From contig CAUYUJ010012670.1 of assembly GCA_963575745.1 (NCBI GenBank), positions 1 through 62,500 on the forward strand: a DNA stretch of 62,500 bases, given 5' to 3'. This DNA is from Prorocentrum cordatum. Lineage: Eukaryota; Sar; Dinophyceae; Prorocentrales; Prorocentraceae. The notes under the pieces were generated by a model. The model worked only from the letters and a program-made list of their open reading frames with translations. It was not told where the DNA came from and did not search any database. Shown piece after piece: positions 43,252 to 55,477 of this stretch. A program made the position numbers and the translations under genes. Every line of letters begins with the position of its first letter. Within the stretch, counting starts at the first letter, position 1.

Positions 43252-43612
43252 CTGAATTCTGGTTTGGGTGCTGCCTTTGACGCCATGGTGGCTGGCTTAT
43301 TAAATCATGGTCGGTGCTGTATGCTGTGGTGGTGCGCAAGGAGAGGCTGAGCCTTGAGGATTCGAAGCAGCGTGCAAGAGCTGGCTCTCTCGCGTCGGAG
43401 CCGCCTACGTATGCCAGTCGGGGCTCCTCGATCTGGCTGTCGTGGATGTAGAAGTGGGCCCGAGCAAGGCGCGAGAGAGAAAGAGGCCGATGTGGACGAA
43501 GTGGTGGCTATCACGGGCGCGCTCGCCTGCGGCGCGGGGGCGGGCGCCTCGCTGGCCGACGCCACGTGTGAGGTCCTACACCTCGCGGAAACCTCGCAGG
43601 CGCTCGCGGCAC

Positions 43613-43648
43613 CTTAAGCCAAATTGCCTTGAGACAAAATGGCTAAGG
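43613..43648 (-). other. Tandem DinoSL spliced-leader relic
   Basis: The reverse complement of 43628-43648 matches the leader's 3' 21 nt at 19 positions. The next 15 nt (43613-43627) match the truncated leader CCATTTTGGCTCAAG at 12 of 15. A full leader joined to exactly 15 nt of an older leader is the arrangement expected when a retrocopied mRNA is trans-spliced again at the AG inside the first leader. It is oriented toward the 35.6-43.3 kb relic. Confidence 0.88.
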
Positions 43649-43654
43649 ACCCTC

Positions 43655-44935
<1,281 letters not shown>

Positions 44936-45670
44936 ACCACACGTGACGCTTCCCGTGCCCCCTCGAACAGTCGCCACCCAGAATGCTGGGCTGGCACGGC
45001 GGCGGGACTTGCCGCGGGCAGCTGAATATGTCGGACGAGGATCTTAGCGAAGTCGTCGATGGGATCGACCGCAGCGGCGTCCACGGTGGCAGGCTCCCCT
45101 TCGTGGAGACCCTGCCCGAAGGACACCCCCGGGACTGCGGCGTCCGCGACGGCGCGGACCTCGAGGGGGCGGGCCTCGGCGGCGTTGCCTGCAGTGGTGG
45201 TGGCCCGGGCAGGGACGGGGCGTCGTCAGACCGTGGGGCGCGGGGCTGGACGCCACCCACAAGCTCCTCCTCCGAGGCAGGCGCGGGCGCGCAGCAGAGG
45301 AGGTGCCACCAGGAAGAAGCGCCCCTCGACCAGGCCGTCGACGAGGCGAGAGACGGCGTGGAGCATGAGCACCACGAGGCTGCAGTTCTCGGCGCGCCGG
45401 TCGCAAGATGGGAGGTCTTCAGAGGGACCGTCATGCGGGAGTCCGCGCGGCCGACCCCTGCTGAGGCCAGGCTGGCTCCGCGCGCTTCGGGCCAGGCCAC
45501 GACCACGCGAGTCTGGCCTGTGCCAGTGGAGCAGGCGCTGTTCCCGGACTGGACACTTGAAGGGCTGTTCTTCGCCGTGAGCGCGCGCACGTCTGGGGCC
45601 CGATCCATTGCGCCATGAAAAATCGCAGGAAGCCCGCGGAAAAAGCATTTACAACGCTCATGAGCCAAGG
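44936..45670 (-). pseudogene. Coding relic of unknown family
   Basis: Minus-strand protein-like blocks in three frames: ALTAKNSPSSVQSGNSACST and RVVVAWPEARGASLASAGVG (about 45400-45600); PSCDRRAENCSLVVLMLHAV and SRLVDGLVEGRFFLVAPPLL (about 45290-45420); then AVDPIDDFAKILVRHIQLPA and QHSGWRLFEG (44940-45080). It ends against the CAT array. An ATG at about 45661 opens a frame reading MSVVNAFSAGFLRFF. TTGGCTCATG directly before it resembles the leader's 3' end (13 of 21 overall, weak). Two frameshifts or two introns are needed. Confidence 0.4.
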
Positions 45671-45830
45671 GGGAGGAGGGAGGAGGGAAGGAGAGTCGAA
45701 TGGGGGGAGGCGTTAAGCTCAGTACCAGATTACGGCCAGCCTGTTGTCGACTCGAAGACCAGCAAGAGAGCCCCTTCTGGGAAGAGGGACGAGGGGGGGA
45801 TGACTTGAGGGTTACGGTCAGAAGCGTTTC
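45671..45830. other. Unique DNA, no gene seen
   Basis: Short interval before the TIR element. Confidence 0.4.
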
Positions 45831-46026
45831 TGCTTAGCGTGTCGCGGCTGCGGCAGCGGCCCTGGAGAGACACGCTGCCCTGCAAGCGGATAGCGTGTCG
45901 CTCCGCTTCGCGGGACGGGAGGCTTCGAAAGGCTCGGGACATCGCCGTTCGGGGACCGGGACGTGCTTGGCTTTCCGCGCGGCCGCAGCGTGGTGGGCCA
46001 GAACCAGCGGCGCGACACGCTAAGCA
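45831..46026 (+). mobile_element. MITE-like element with 15-bp perfect TIRs, copy 2
   Basis: TGCTTAGCGTGTCGC at 45831-45845 and its exact reverse complement at 46012-46026 bound a 196-bp non-coding element that matches 18896-19082 in several internal blocks. I see no clear target duplication at the borders. Probably non-autonomous; no transposase is visible in the window. Confidence 0.8.
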
Positions 46027-46559
46027 AAAGCTCCCGACCGTTCGAGGTGTGATAAGTCTTGCGAGTTTGGGGGGGCTCTGCGAGACTCAAGGAGCTCATC
46101 CTCGTCCAACGGCGCTGCCGGGAGCGGGTGCTTCATCCAACCGGCACGTCTTCGGTCGTTCGGGATGGCGCTCCAGCCTCGGCGCAAGAACAGAGCAAGG
46201 GTAGCTCAGCCTGCTCCACCATTCGCCTCGTGCCTGCCCCTTGCGGCTGGAGGGGAGGGCCAAGGCTGCGCTGCACATCCCACCTCTGCTTTTCTTTCGT
46301 AAGCATGCCGCAGCCCGTTCGCCCGGCGCGGGCTTCTCCAGGCATGCTGGTAGAAACTGTTTTCAATAGATTCCCCTTCCTATATTTTCGAAAGCTGGGG
46401 GGGCGGGAAAAACCCTCCCCCCCCCCAAACCGGGATCCCGGGATCTGGAGCTTTGGGCCCCCCCGGACGCCCTTGGAAGAGGTTCCCCAGCTCTGCCGCG
46501 CCTCCCAGGGCGCCTTGCCGGGCCTTGCCCAGCAGACCCAAAGCGATCAGAAAAGTGGC
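46027..46559. other. Unique DNA, no gene seen
   Basis: GC-rich with C-runs at 46410-46425. No coherent frame. Confidence 0.4.
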
Positions 46560-47115
46560 CGAAGAGGCGCAGGAGAGCCCCAAGACAGCGCAAGACGGCT
46601 TCAAGACGGCCCAAGAAGCCCCCAAGACGGCCCAAGAGGCCGCCAAGACTCCCCAACAGGCCTTCAGGAGGGCCCTCAGGAGGCAAACATCTTCCCATTC
46701 CTTTTTGGAAAATATGCATTTTCAGCATAATCGCTTTTTGTGTCGTAGCAGCTTTCACGACGGCCCCAGAGGCCTCCGAGATCGCCCCAAGACAGCCCAA
46801 GAGGCCCCCCAAGAGAGCTTCAAGACAGCCATCGAGGGCCCCAAGACTGCCCCAAAACGGCCTGACAGAAGCTCACGAGGCCCCCAAAGACTCCCAAGAG
46901 AGGCCCATGAGGGCCATGGGAGGTCCCCAGGAGGGCCCACAATGGCCCCAAAAAGGCCCGTAGAGGGCACAAATTACCCAAGAAGGCCCCAGCACGGGCC
47001 AAGAGGGAACCAAGACAGCCCAAACGAACTTCAAAAGGACCCCCAAGACGACCCAGAGAGGCACCCAGGAGGCCTCCAAAGGTTCCTAAAGCCCTGGAGA
47101 AGCATTTGTGAAGCC
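46560..47115 (+). repeat. GGCCCCAAGACGGCCC minisatellite
   Basis: About 35 degenerate copies of a CCAAGA(C)GGCCC unit of 9-15 bp, interrupted by a 75-bp AT-richer island at 46685-46755. Same family as 27840-28490 and 62085-62500. Confidence 0.85.
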
Positions 47116-48384
47116 CCCAAGAGGTTCTCCAGCGAGGAGCCTCCGCAAAAAGACCTGCGGCAGACAGGGAATGGTTCGCAACGCCAGGCGAGAGCGAGGA
47201 TGAATGAGAGGAACGGTGTGGGACGATAAGGCGTTGTTTCCCATTGTATTGCACTAAGGTTCCTGTAGGTTCCCCAGGAGATGCTTGCATTGGGGTTCCT
47301 TGCTGCGATGTTCAGAGCTTGAGTGGGTCGGCCGAAACTTCGTCAAGCGCCCGCCCATGCCGTATCGTGGGCGCTCGTGGGTCCCACACAATATAGCTTG
47401 CACCGGTCATTGCTCTTCGCATAGCTTCCACAACGCTGTTCCCAACATATTGTTCATATCACCCGTCCTGCACCGTGTAATTTACATACTGCAGATGCCA
47501 CCACATCGCCCGCATTACATAATTTACACAACATAGTTATCACCACGTGGCTAACACCGAAGAGTTTTCACCGCATAGCTCACACCACATGGTTGCCAAG
47601 ACATATCTCACATCACATGCCTCAAACCGCAAACCTGTCCCCGCTGGAGTTCAACACCCCACTCTTCGGGATCTACGATGGCTCGCTTACTTGCTGGATT
47701 TATGCCGTTGGGAGCCGCTGGAAGCCGCCAGGCTTCTTGGAGCTTCTGCAATCTTCAGAAGTTTTGGTTCGACGTCGGCCTCCAGGAGCCGCTGCAACCT
47801 GGAGGGCCTGAAAAACCTACCCCAGAGTAAAGAAAGGAACCCCCAGGACACAACCTTTCCTCCATAGCAGTAGGTTTACGTTGTGTCGGCGCGGCGGCAC
47901 CACCGGCGCGGGCGTTCCGAATGAACGCGGCCAGTAGTCAGGAATCGGCCGGTGTAGAAACAGAATGCGCGATCGTTCAAGGCTGAACGATCCAAGCGGT
48001 GCCAAGAGTCGACGCGCAGGCCGTGACGACACCTGTGCCGGCGCAGGATCCAGCGAAGAAGGCACGCGAATTTGATTCAACTTTTTTTTTGTTCGGAGCC
48101 TCCAGGTGGCGTTTTCGTCGCCAGGTCCGTCTCGAAATTCAATTCAGACTCCCCAAGAAAAATTCGGGGGCGTGGCGCACGAAAATGTAAATCGAGCGCG
48201 AGAGCAAGTAAGGAACGGGCAAGAGATCTTGACAATAGATGGTCAAATTTCAAAGGCCAAAGAGGATGACGCCAAGCGCCTCCATATGCGAAGCTTGACG
48301 GACCAAGGTGCGTGGCGCGATATATATATATATACCTATACGACAACCCTTCGGGTGATAAGGAGGTTCGGGGGGGGGAGGAAC
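47116..48384. other. Mostly unique DNA; degenerate CACATAG words at 47440-47630
   Basis: No gene seen. Between 47440 and 47630 short TCACACCACATGG / CACAACATAG words recur, weakly resembling the minisatellite tail of the composite repeat. Confidence 0.45.
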
Positions 48385-48645
48385 CAACGTCTCACTCGAT
48401 CGGTCTCACTATCGATCTCACTATCGATCTCACTATCGGTCTCGCTCGATCGATCTCACTCGATCGATCTCACAATCGATCTCACTCGATCTACTTCATT
48501 CGATCGATCTCACGATCGATCTCACAATCGCTCACACAATCGATCTCACTATCGATATCACTATCGATATCACTATCGATATCACATTCGGTCTCACGAT
48601 CGATCTCACTATCGATATCACAATCGATCTCACAATCAACGTCAT
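48385..48645 (+). repeat. TCTCACTATCGA minisatellite
   Basis: About 20 copies of a 12-13-bp unit GATCTCACTATC, with GATATCACTATC variants. Confidence 0.93.
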
Positions 48646-49068
48646 CATCATCATCATCATCATCAACATCATCGTCATCAACGTCATCATCATCATCATC
48701 GGGACACCCTCATCATCATCACCTCATCACCATCATCATCAGCATCAACATCAACATCATCATCATCACCGTCATCACCACCATCGGAACACCACCATTA
48801 TCATCATCATCATCAGCATCATCATCATCACCATCTCATCATCATCATGAAAAACATCATCAACATCAGCATCATCATCGGGACACAATCATCAAAATCC
48901 TCATCAGCATCACCTCATCATCATCCTTATCATCAGCATCATCATCGGGACACCATCATCGTCATGATCATCATCAACATCATCATCATCATCGGGACAC
49001 AATCATCATCATTACCGTCATCATCAACAGCATCATCATCAACCTCATCATCATCATCATCATCATCG

Positions 49069-49121
<53 letters not shown>

Positions 49122-49410
49122 GGGACACCATGATCATCATCTTCATCATCATCGTCATCTCATCATCTCATCATCATCAACATCATCAGGATCATCAACA
49201 TCACCATCATCACCAGGACACCATCATCATCAGCAGCAACAGCATCATCATCATCATCATCATCACCGGAACACCATCATCATCACCACCATCACCATCA
49301 TCACCATCATCAGCAACATCGTCAACATCATCATCATCGGGACACCATCATCATCACCACCATCACCATCATCATCATCATCAACATCATCGACATCATC
49401 ATCATCATCA

Positions 49411-49477
<67 letters not shown>

Positions 49478-49540
49478 GGGACACCGACGGGACACCGGCG
49501 GGACACCGGCGGGACACCGCGGGCCACCGGACGCCGGTCT
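48640..49540 (+). repeat. (CAT/ATC)n array with GGGACACC islands
   Basis: CAT triplets interrupted every 80-120 bp by a (A)TCGGGACACC(A) word (48701, 48784 variant, 48869, 48945, 48992, 49121, 49338 and 49476), then a tandem GGGACACCGGC run at 49476-49535. The regular islands indicate a higher-order repeat. Confidence 0.95.
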
Positions 49541-49690
49541 GGAATCATTTGGTCCGGCCGCGCCTTAGCTACAGGAGACTTTCTTCTCGCCCGCCCACGC
49601 AGCTTCGCCTCGCCCGCACGCACGGCACGCACGAACACGAAACCGAAATCGAATTCTCGGTAGGGTGGCTCTCCGTTCCACTTCGATCTC
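49541..49690. other. Unique DNA, no gene seen
   Basis: GC-rich, no coherent frame. Confidence 0.4.
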
Positions 49691-49699
49691 ACCCCCTCA

Positions 49700-49802
49700 C
49701 CTCCGATATATACACATTCCGATATCTGTAAATGTGTATATATATATATGTGTGTGTGCGTGCGCATGTTCGAACAGAATACATGTGTATGTATATATAT
49801 AG

Positions 49803-49833
<31 letters not shown>

Positions 49834-49876
49834 AATATAACTATATAAGTATATATATGTGTATATATATATATTA
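49700..49876 (+). repeat. (TA)n-rich segment
   Basis: TATATA runs with ATGTGTATA variants, strongly AT-rich against GC-rich flanks. Confidence 0.93.
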
Positions 49877-50465
49877 GGCCCGACGGTCTGCCAGCGACTC
49901 AGCGAGCCCCGGGGCCTGCTACAGCAGGGCAGACGGGGTTGTCGCTAGACGTCCGTCGGGGGGTGCGCTCTCCTGCCAGACCCGATCTCCCCATCCTGCC
50001 CCATCTCCTCCATATCATCCTCCTTGTGGCCACAACTGAGTGTTGCAGGCAGGTTGCGTGCAGGTCGAGGGTGCGGATTGAGCTTTCAAAACCCCATCGC
50101 TCTCACACCAGTCTGCAGGGTGAACGAAAGCGTTGCAAATGCGAATGAAGAAGGAAGTGTGTGGTTTCTATGCTTATTCGTGTGGATCCTCCTGCGCATC
50201 TGGAACAACAGCTTTCAGCAGTTCTAGCCACTGGTCGAGGGCACAGCAGAAGCTGCGCCCAGATCATAAGCGAAGACATTTGGTCCCAGAGCTGCTTATC
50301 ACGTCTTCGACCCTGTTTCGAGTCGAGGGAGACTGACAACCAGCTGCGGCGGGTAAGCGTTGTGTAAGGCGACGGCAACGCTGGGAGCGTTCCCGGAACA
50401 GTTGCGCACCCTGCAGCGATCCTCACACAGGCGTTGTTCGTGATGGTGCCCCGCACCCCCACGCC
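49877..50465. other. Unique DNA, no gene seen
   Basis: Non-repetitive; only short overlapping open frames on both strands. Confidence 0.4.
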
Positions 50466-50469
50466 TCGA

Positions 50470-51262
50470 AGTCAAATTCTACTGGCGAAAACCCCACCGC
50501 ATGGAAGTGTGAGTGCCGTAAACCAGTTGAAACGAAGGAAGGGGGGTGCGCCGACATTGGCGGTGGGACGCGTGCAAACCCTGCCACAAGAGCCTTCGGT
50601 GGAGGTCCCTGCGGGGCCACGAAACGTGTGAGGGGTGGTTCGGAATGGGCGGGGGGACGCATGCGAAGCCTGCCACAAGAGCCTTCGGTGGGTCTTGCGA
50701 GGCCACGAAACGTGTGAGCGGTGTGCCGAAACGGGCGGGGGGAGGCACGCGGACCCTGACACAAAAGCCGTCGGAAAAACTCCAGGCGGGGCCACGAAAC
50801 GTGTGAGTGGGGCGCCGTAATGGGCGGGAGGAGGCATGCGAACCCTGCCAGACGAGCCTTCGGTGGAGCTCCTTGTGGGACCACGAAACGTGTGAGGGTG
50901 CGCCGACATGGATGGGGGGGCGCATGCAACCCCTGCCACGAGAGCCTTCGGTGGAGCCCCCTGTTGGGCCACAAAACGTGTGAGGGGTGCGCCGACATGG
51001 GCGCGGGGATGCATGCGAACCCTGCCACAAAAGCCTTCGGAGGACCTCCCTGTGAGTCCACAAAACGAGTGAGGAGTGGTCTTCAGTGGTCTGGGGGACG
51101 CATGCGAACCCTGCCACAAGAGCCTTCGGAGGAGCTTCCTGTAGGACCACGAAACGTGTGAGCGGTGCGCCGAAATTGGCGGTGGGATGCACGCGGACCC
51201 TGCCGCAGACGCTGTCGATGGAACTCCCTCGGGCCACGAAGCGCGTGAGGGGTGCCCCGAAA
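50470..51262 (+). repeat. About 89-bp tandem repeat, eight to nine copies
   Basis: CCACGAAACGTGTGAG-type cores at about 50617, 50703, 50789, 50880, 50969 (ACAAAACG), 51058, 51148 and 51234. Each is followed by a GCGCCGAAATGGGCGGGGGG-like block and AACCCTGCCACAAGAGCCTTCGG (given in parts here). Three minus-strand frames stay open for 210-327 codons because the unit lacks stops in those frames; the peptides are just the repeat. No gene called. Confidence 0.92.
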
Positions 51263-51474
51263 TGGACATGCAGAGGGCAGAGGGAGAGGTGGGAGGATGG
51301 AGGAGGGGGAGGAGGAAGGAGATGAGGTGGAGCGCGGCGCTGCGGATTGGAAACGACGACCCAACACCATCGGGTGGATGGGAAAAAGGAGGGACCCTCC
51401 TCCTCACCCGTCCTCTGGAAACTTCCCGAATTCCTGAGAAGCACCGAAGACGCACATAGCACTCGATCCTCCTC

Positions 51475-51585
51475 CCCCCCTCCTCCTCCTCCTCCTCCTC
51501 CTCCTCCTCCTCCTCATCATCCTCATCCTCCTCCTCCTCCTCCTCCTCATCATCATCATCATCATCATCCTCATCCTCCTCGACC
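51475..51585 (+). repeat. (CCT)n/(CAT)n tract
   Basis: CTC/CCT triplets with a CATCATCAT inset. Confidence 0.95.
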
Positions 51586-52364
51586 CTTTCGCCCCTCGGG
51601 TTCGACCGCCGCCGGAGCTGCTCGCTACAAGGCCCCCCCGCGAAGCCCAGCCCGACGGAGAGGCGGGAAGAGAGGCGCCCTGGAGGGCAGGGGCCTTCTC
51701 AGAGGGTGCGGGCAAGATTGATATCCATATGCAGTGCGTCTTGGACTTTCTGGGAAGGGGCGCCACAGGGCAGAGGCGCACTGGATACAGGCCTCGGAAA
51801 AAATTAGCGAACACTCATGCCACATTCATCTGTGAACGCCTCCCCCTTCCCCCAATGTTCAAAGTTGGCGGTGGGTCTGATGAGTTGCACCTCGACCGCA
51901 GTCTCACCCCCGCGTGCCAACTTTGAGTTTTGGGGGCGCCTCGGGACTCTGGGGAAGGGAGCACGAAACCCCAAGCTGCAGTGGATATGGACACAAGTCT
52001 TGCCAGGATGAAAAAACGGTCGGGATGAAGGGGGTCGAGAGCTTCCATAATCCACGTTATGACAAAGTCGTGACGTCAGACGTTTGGAGGGGAGGCAGAG
52101 GACGAACCACAAGCTGGGATTGTTCGCTATGTCGCTCGCCTCATCAGATCGCCTGGCGGAAGTCCGAAGAATGTCTCAGGGACGGTCAGGCATCTACTGG
52201 GTCCCATCGAGTTGCCTATGTCTAGCCCAACCCTGCAGGTCGGCCGAATCGAACCGACAGTGGTAGCTAAATGGCGAAGCGGCCGACCGAGTCGAAGTTA
52301 AGGGTGGCACTGCCGCACTGCCCCGCCCCGCCCCACTCCGCCTCTCTCTTTCTCTTTGTTTTTC
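51586..52364. other. Unique DNA, no gene seen
   Basis: Non-repetitive. No frame with convincing character. Confidence 0.4.
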
Positions 52365-52418
52365 TTTTTCTATCTTTCTCTCTCTCTCTCTCTGTCTCTC
52401 TCTTTTTCTGTCAAAGTT
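52365..52418 (+). repeat. (CT)n/(TTTCT)n tract
   Basis: Pyrimidine-rich run with a pure CT core at 52377-52404. Confidence 0.9.
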
Positions 52419-52485
52419 GTACATGTAGATTCCCGGAACAGGGCGTGCACTTAGGGGTTCGGGGTTCTGACTTTTGGGGGGGGGG

Positions 52486-52690
52486 GGTGGCGGCTCCGTG
52501 CTCGCCGTCGCCGCCCCTTTGCCGCCTCGTCGCCGCCCGTCGTCTGGGTCAGGTTGTCGATCTGGCGGCTCCCGTCGCCGCCTTGTCGCCGCCCGTCGTC
52601 TGGGTCAGGTTGTCGGTCTGGCGACTCTGTGCTGGCCGTCACCACCTCGTGGCCTCCCCGTCGCCGCCCCTTCGCCGCGTAGATTGCACA
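52486..52690 (+). repeat. GC-rich satellite, inverted partner of 26799-27035
   Basis: Two to 2.5 copies of a unit with GTCGTCTGGGTCAGGTTGTC and TCTGGCGGCTCC-type blocks; reverse complement of the satellite at 26.8-27.0 kb. Confidence 0.8.
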
Positions 52691-52799
52691 ACATTGATTG
52701 CACTGCATACATTGCACAACATAGATTCTCCTTTCTAAAAAGAGAATAGACTCTACCCCTCCCCCCCCCGGACTTATCGGTTCCCCCTGGGATAATATG

Positions 52800-52830
<31 letters not shown>

Positions 52831-53431
52831 TCTGCACACTGGTCCATTCTAAAAATGAACTCATACCATCCCAGCTAGGCCGGCTTCCCCCCCTGAGGTT
52901 CCCTTGTAAAAAACACTATGCGGTGAAATTTTTTGTTCTTACATAACACTTGTTCACGAATCCCTTGCAACAAAAATGGGACGAAGTGCACACGCGCGCG
53001 TCGTCGCGCGCGCATGCCGAAATCCTTCAAAAACCTTCGGTGCCAGAAGGATTTCGCAATCGAGTTTCCAAAAAACATACAAAAACACATGGCTTCGCAA
53101 CACTGATTTGCTAAAAAAGCTTCCGCGCGAGCTCTTGCGAAATCTTAAGAAAACCATAGGTTTTTCAAGATTTTCACAAAATGCTACCAAGCGGGCTTCG
53201 CGCGCGCGCATGTCGAATTCTGTCGAACGCCCTTGCGCGTGTGCCGTCGCGAGAATCCTCTGCAAAAAAACAGGACGAAGTGCAGACGCGCGCGTCGTCG
53301 CGCGCGTATGCCGAAAACCTGCAAAACCCATCGGCTTCGGAAAAAAATCAAAATCGCGCGTCCAAAAAACCTACAAAAACCCAAGGTTTCGCAACACGGA
53401 TTTTCAACAAAAGCGTGCGCGCGCGCTCTTG

Positions 53432-53462
<31 letters not shown>

Positions 53463-54090
53463 CTCCCTCCTCCCGCGTCGTTGTCGTCGTCGTCGTCGCC
53501 TACGTCGTCCTCTGTCTTTCCTCGTGTTCGTCGTCGTCGTCCTTTGGCGTCGTGGTCGTTTCCGTCGTCGTTGTCGCCGTGGTCGTCCTTCCTCCTCCTC
53601 CCACGTCGTCGTCGTCGTCCGTCGTCGGCGTCTCGTCGTCGTCCCTCCTATTTCGTCGCCGTCGTCGTCGTCGTTGTCGTCGTCGTCTTCCCTCCTCCTT
53701 CGTCGTTGTCGTCGTCGGCGTCGCGTCCTTCCTCCTTCGTCGTCGTTCGCGTCGTCGCCGTCCTCCCTCCTCCCTCGTCGTTGTCGTCGTTGTCGTCGTT
53801 GTCGCCGTCGTCGTCCTTCCTCCTCCCTTGTCGTCGCCTTCGTTGGCGTCGTCGTCGTCGTCGTCTTCGTCGTCGTCGGCGTCGGCGTCGTTGTCGTCGT
53901 CGAAGTCGTCGGAGACGTCGTCGGTGTCGTAGTCGTTGTCGTCGGTGTCGTCGTAGTCGGTCTTAAGAGGTTTTGCAAACCACGTTGCGGGTGGGTGGGT
54001 GGGGAGTGTATGTTTGCGCGAGCAGTGGAGAGAACAGCTTCAAGACGGTCAAAGTGGACTGCACCACATAGACTACGCCACATAGGTTCT
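52691..54090 (+). repeat. Composite repeat, plus-oriented unit F1
   Basis: Short CACAACATAGATT minisatellite, terminal block with TTCTCCTTTCTAAAA (52724), an inserted (TA)n run at 52806-52832, B units with CG hairpins at 52993 and 53287, a GTC-rich tract (53434-53965), a palindromic TTTGCAAA and then a G4 motif (53989-54004), and TGTTTGCGCGAGCAGTGGAG (54010-54030). Confidence 0.88.
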
Positions 54091-55477
54091 CCTTTCTAAA
54101 AACAGAATAGACTCTACCCCCCCCCGGCGTTATCGGTCCCCTTCTCGGGTATGTAAATCATTCATGATTATGACCACATGTCCATCCTAAACATGAAATC
54201 ACGATGTCAAATGCCAACTGGTATCCCCCCCTGAGGGTCCCTCGTAAAAAACACGATGCGGTGACATTTTTGCTCTAACATAGCATGTTTCACTAATCCC
54301 TTGCAAAAAATAGGACGAAGTGCACACGCGCGCGTCGTCGCGCGCGCGCATGCCGAAATCCTTCAAAAACCTTCGGTGCTGGAAGGATTTCGCAATCGAG
54401 TTTCCAAAAAAGAAACAAAAACACAGGGTTTCGCAACACTGATTTGCTAAAAAAGCTTCCGCGCAAGCTCTTGCGAAATCTTATGAAAACCATAGGGTTT
54501 TCCTGATTTTCACAAAATGCTACCAAACGGGCGTCGCGCGCGCGCATGTCGAAATCTGTCGAATGCCCTTTCGCGTGTGCCGTCGCGAGAACCCTTTGCA
54601 AAAAACAAGACGAAGTGCAGACGCGCGCGTCGTCGCGCGCGTATGCCGAAAACCTTCAAAACCCATCGGTTTCAGAAGGGTTTCAAGATCGCGTGTCCAA
54701 AAAAACTACAAAAACACAACGTTTCGCAACACGGATTTTCAACAAAAGCGTGCGCTCTGGTGGCGCTGCTAGGAGGGGGGGAGGGGGGGGACCTGTCGCG
54801 TCGTCAGTGCGTGTGCGTGCCGTCCTCCCTCCTCCCGCGTCGTCGTCGTCGTCGCCTACGTCGTCCTCTGTCGTTCCTCGTGTTCGTCGTCGTCGTCCTC
54901 TTTGGCGTCGTGGTCGTTCCCGTCGTCGTTGTCGCCGTGGTCGTCCTTCCTCCTCCTCCCTCGTCGTCGTCGTCGTCCGTCGTCGGCGTCTCGTCGTCGT
55001 CCCTCCTATTTCGTCGCCGTCGTCGTCGTCGTCGTTGTCGTCGTCGTCTTCCCTCCTCCCTCGTCGTTGTCGTCGTTGTCGCCGTTGTCGCCGTGGTCGT
55101 CATTCCTCCTCCCTTGTCGTCGCCTTCGTTGGCGTCGTCGTCGTCGTCGTCTTCGTCGTCGTCGGCGTCGGCGTCGTTGTCGTCGTCGAAGTCGTCGGAG
55201 ACGTCGTCGGTGTCGTCGTAGTCGTTGTCGTCGGTGTCGTCGTAGTCGGTTTTGAAAGGTTTTGTAAACCAAGTTGCGGGTGGATGGGTGGGATGTTTGC
55301 GCGAGCAGTGGAGATGACGGCTTCAAGTTCTGCAGAGTGGATTGCACCACATATATTGTTCCACAAATATGCACAACATAGATCGCACAACATGTTGCAA
55401 CGCATAGATTGCACCACGTCGATTGCACCGCAAAATTGGCACCACATGTATTGCACCACATCGACTACACCATGTCG
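54091..55477 (+). repeat. Composite repeat, plus-oriented unit F2
   Basis: Terminal block (54091-54300), B units with hairpins at 54328 and 54620, GTC tract (54835-55250), G4 motif with one weakened run (55278-55292), and ATTGCACCACAT minisatellite (55335-55477). Confidence 0.88.

Larger units (their letters stand above)
35661..43310 (-). pseudogene. Long decayed minus-strand coding relic, probably one retrocopied transcript
   Basis: Protein-like sequence runs from an ATG near 43287 (MASKAAPKPEFRW) to about 35750, with at least ten frame changes. Single-frame islands are listed separately; others are MSTWGAIHPDLAGSARK (37350-37404), EKPMGIGPEWVYAGDAQHRE (about 40100-40190) and AAKFAMTDNVGIAVHASRKD (about 39980-40070). 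In-frame stops are mostly TAG (43113, 39136, 38926, 38488, 38368, 38146, 37022, 36860) with fewer TAA/TGA (43245, 43239), and most fit where Gln or Trp would be natural. A tandem spliced-leader relic lies about 330 bp upstream on the same strand. The Lys/Pro-rich start and WKEDNPYGEWKNDR segment resemble ORF1-like proteins of dinoflagellate retroelements (inference, weak). No catalytic domain recognised. Confidence 0.5.

Noticed and set aside
35661-43310. Reassigned genetic code (TAG as Gln) in the long relic
   Set aside because: TAA, TGA and many frameshifts also occur, and the intact ORFs nearby use TGA and TAG as ordinary terminators; decay by C-to-T change is simpler. Kept only as an alternative to test.
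50472-51462. Two 327-codon overlapping minus-strand frames with regular repeats
   Set aside because: They are the same 89-bp satellite read in different frames with equal plausibility; no domain or start signal supports a repeat protein.
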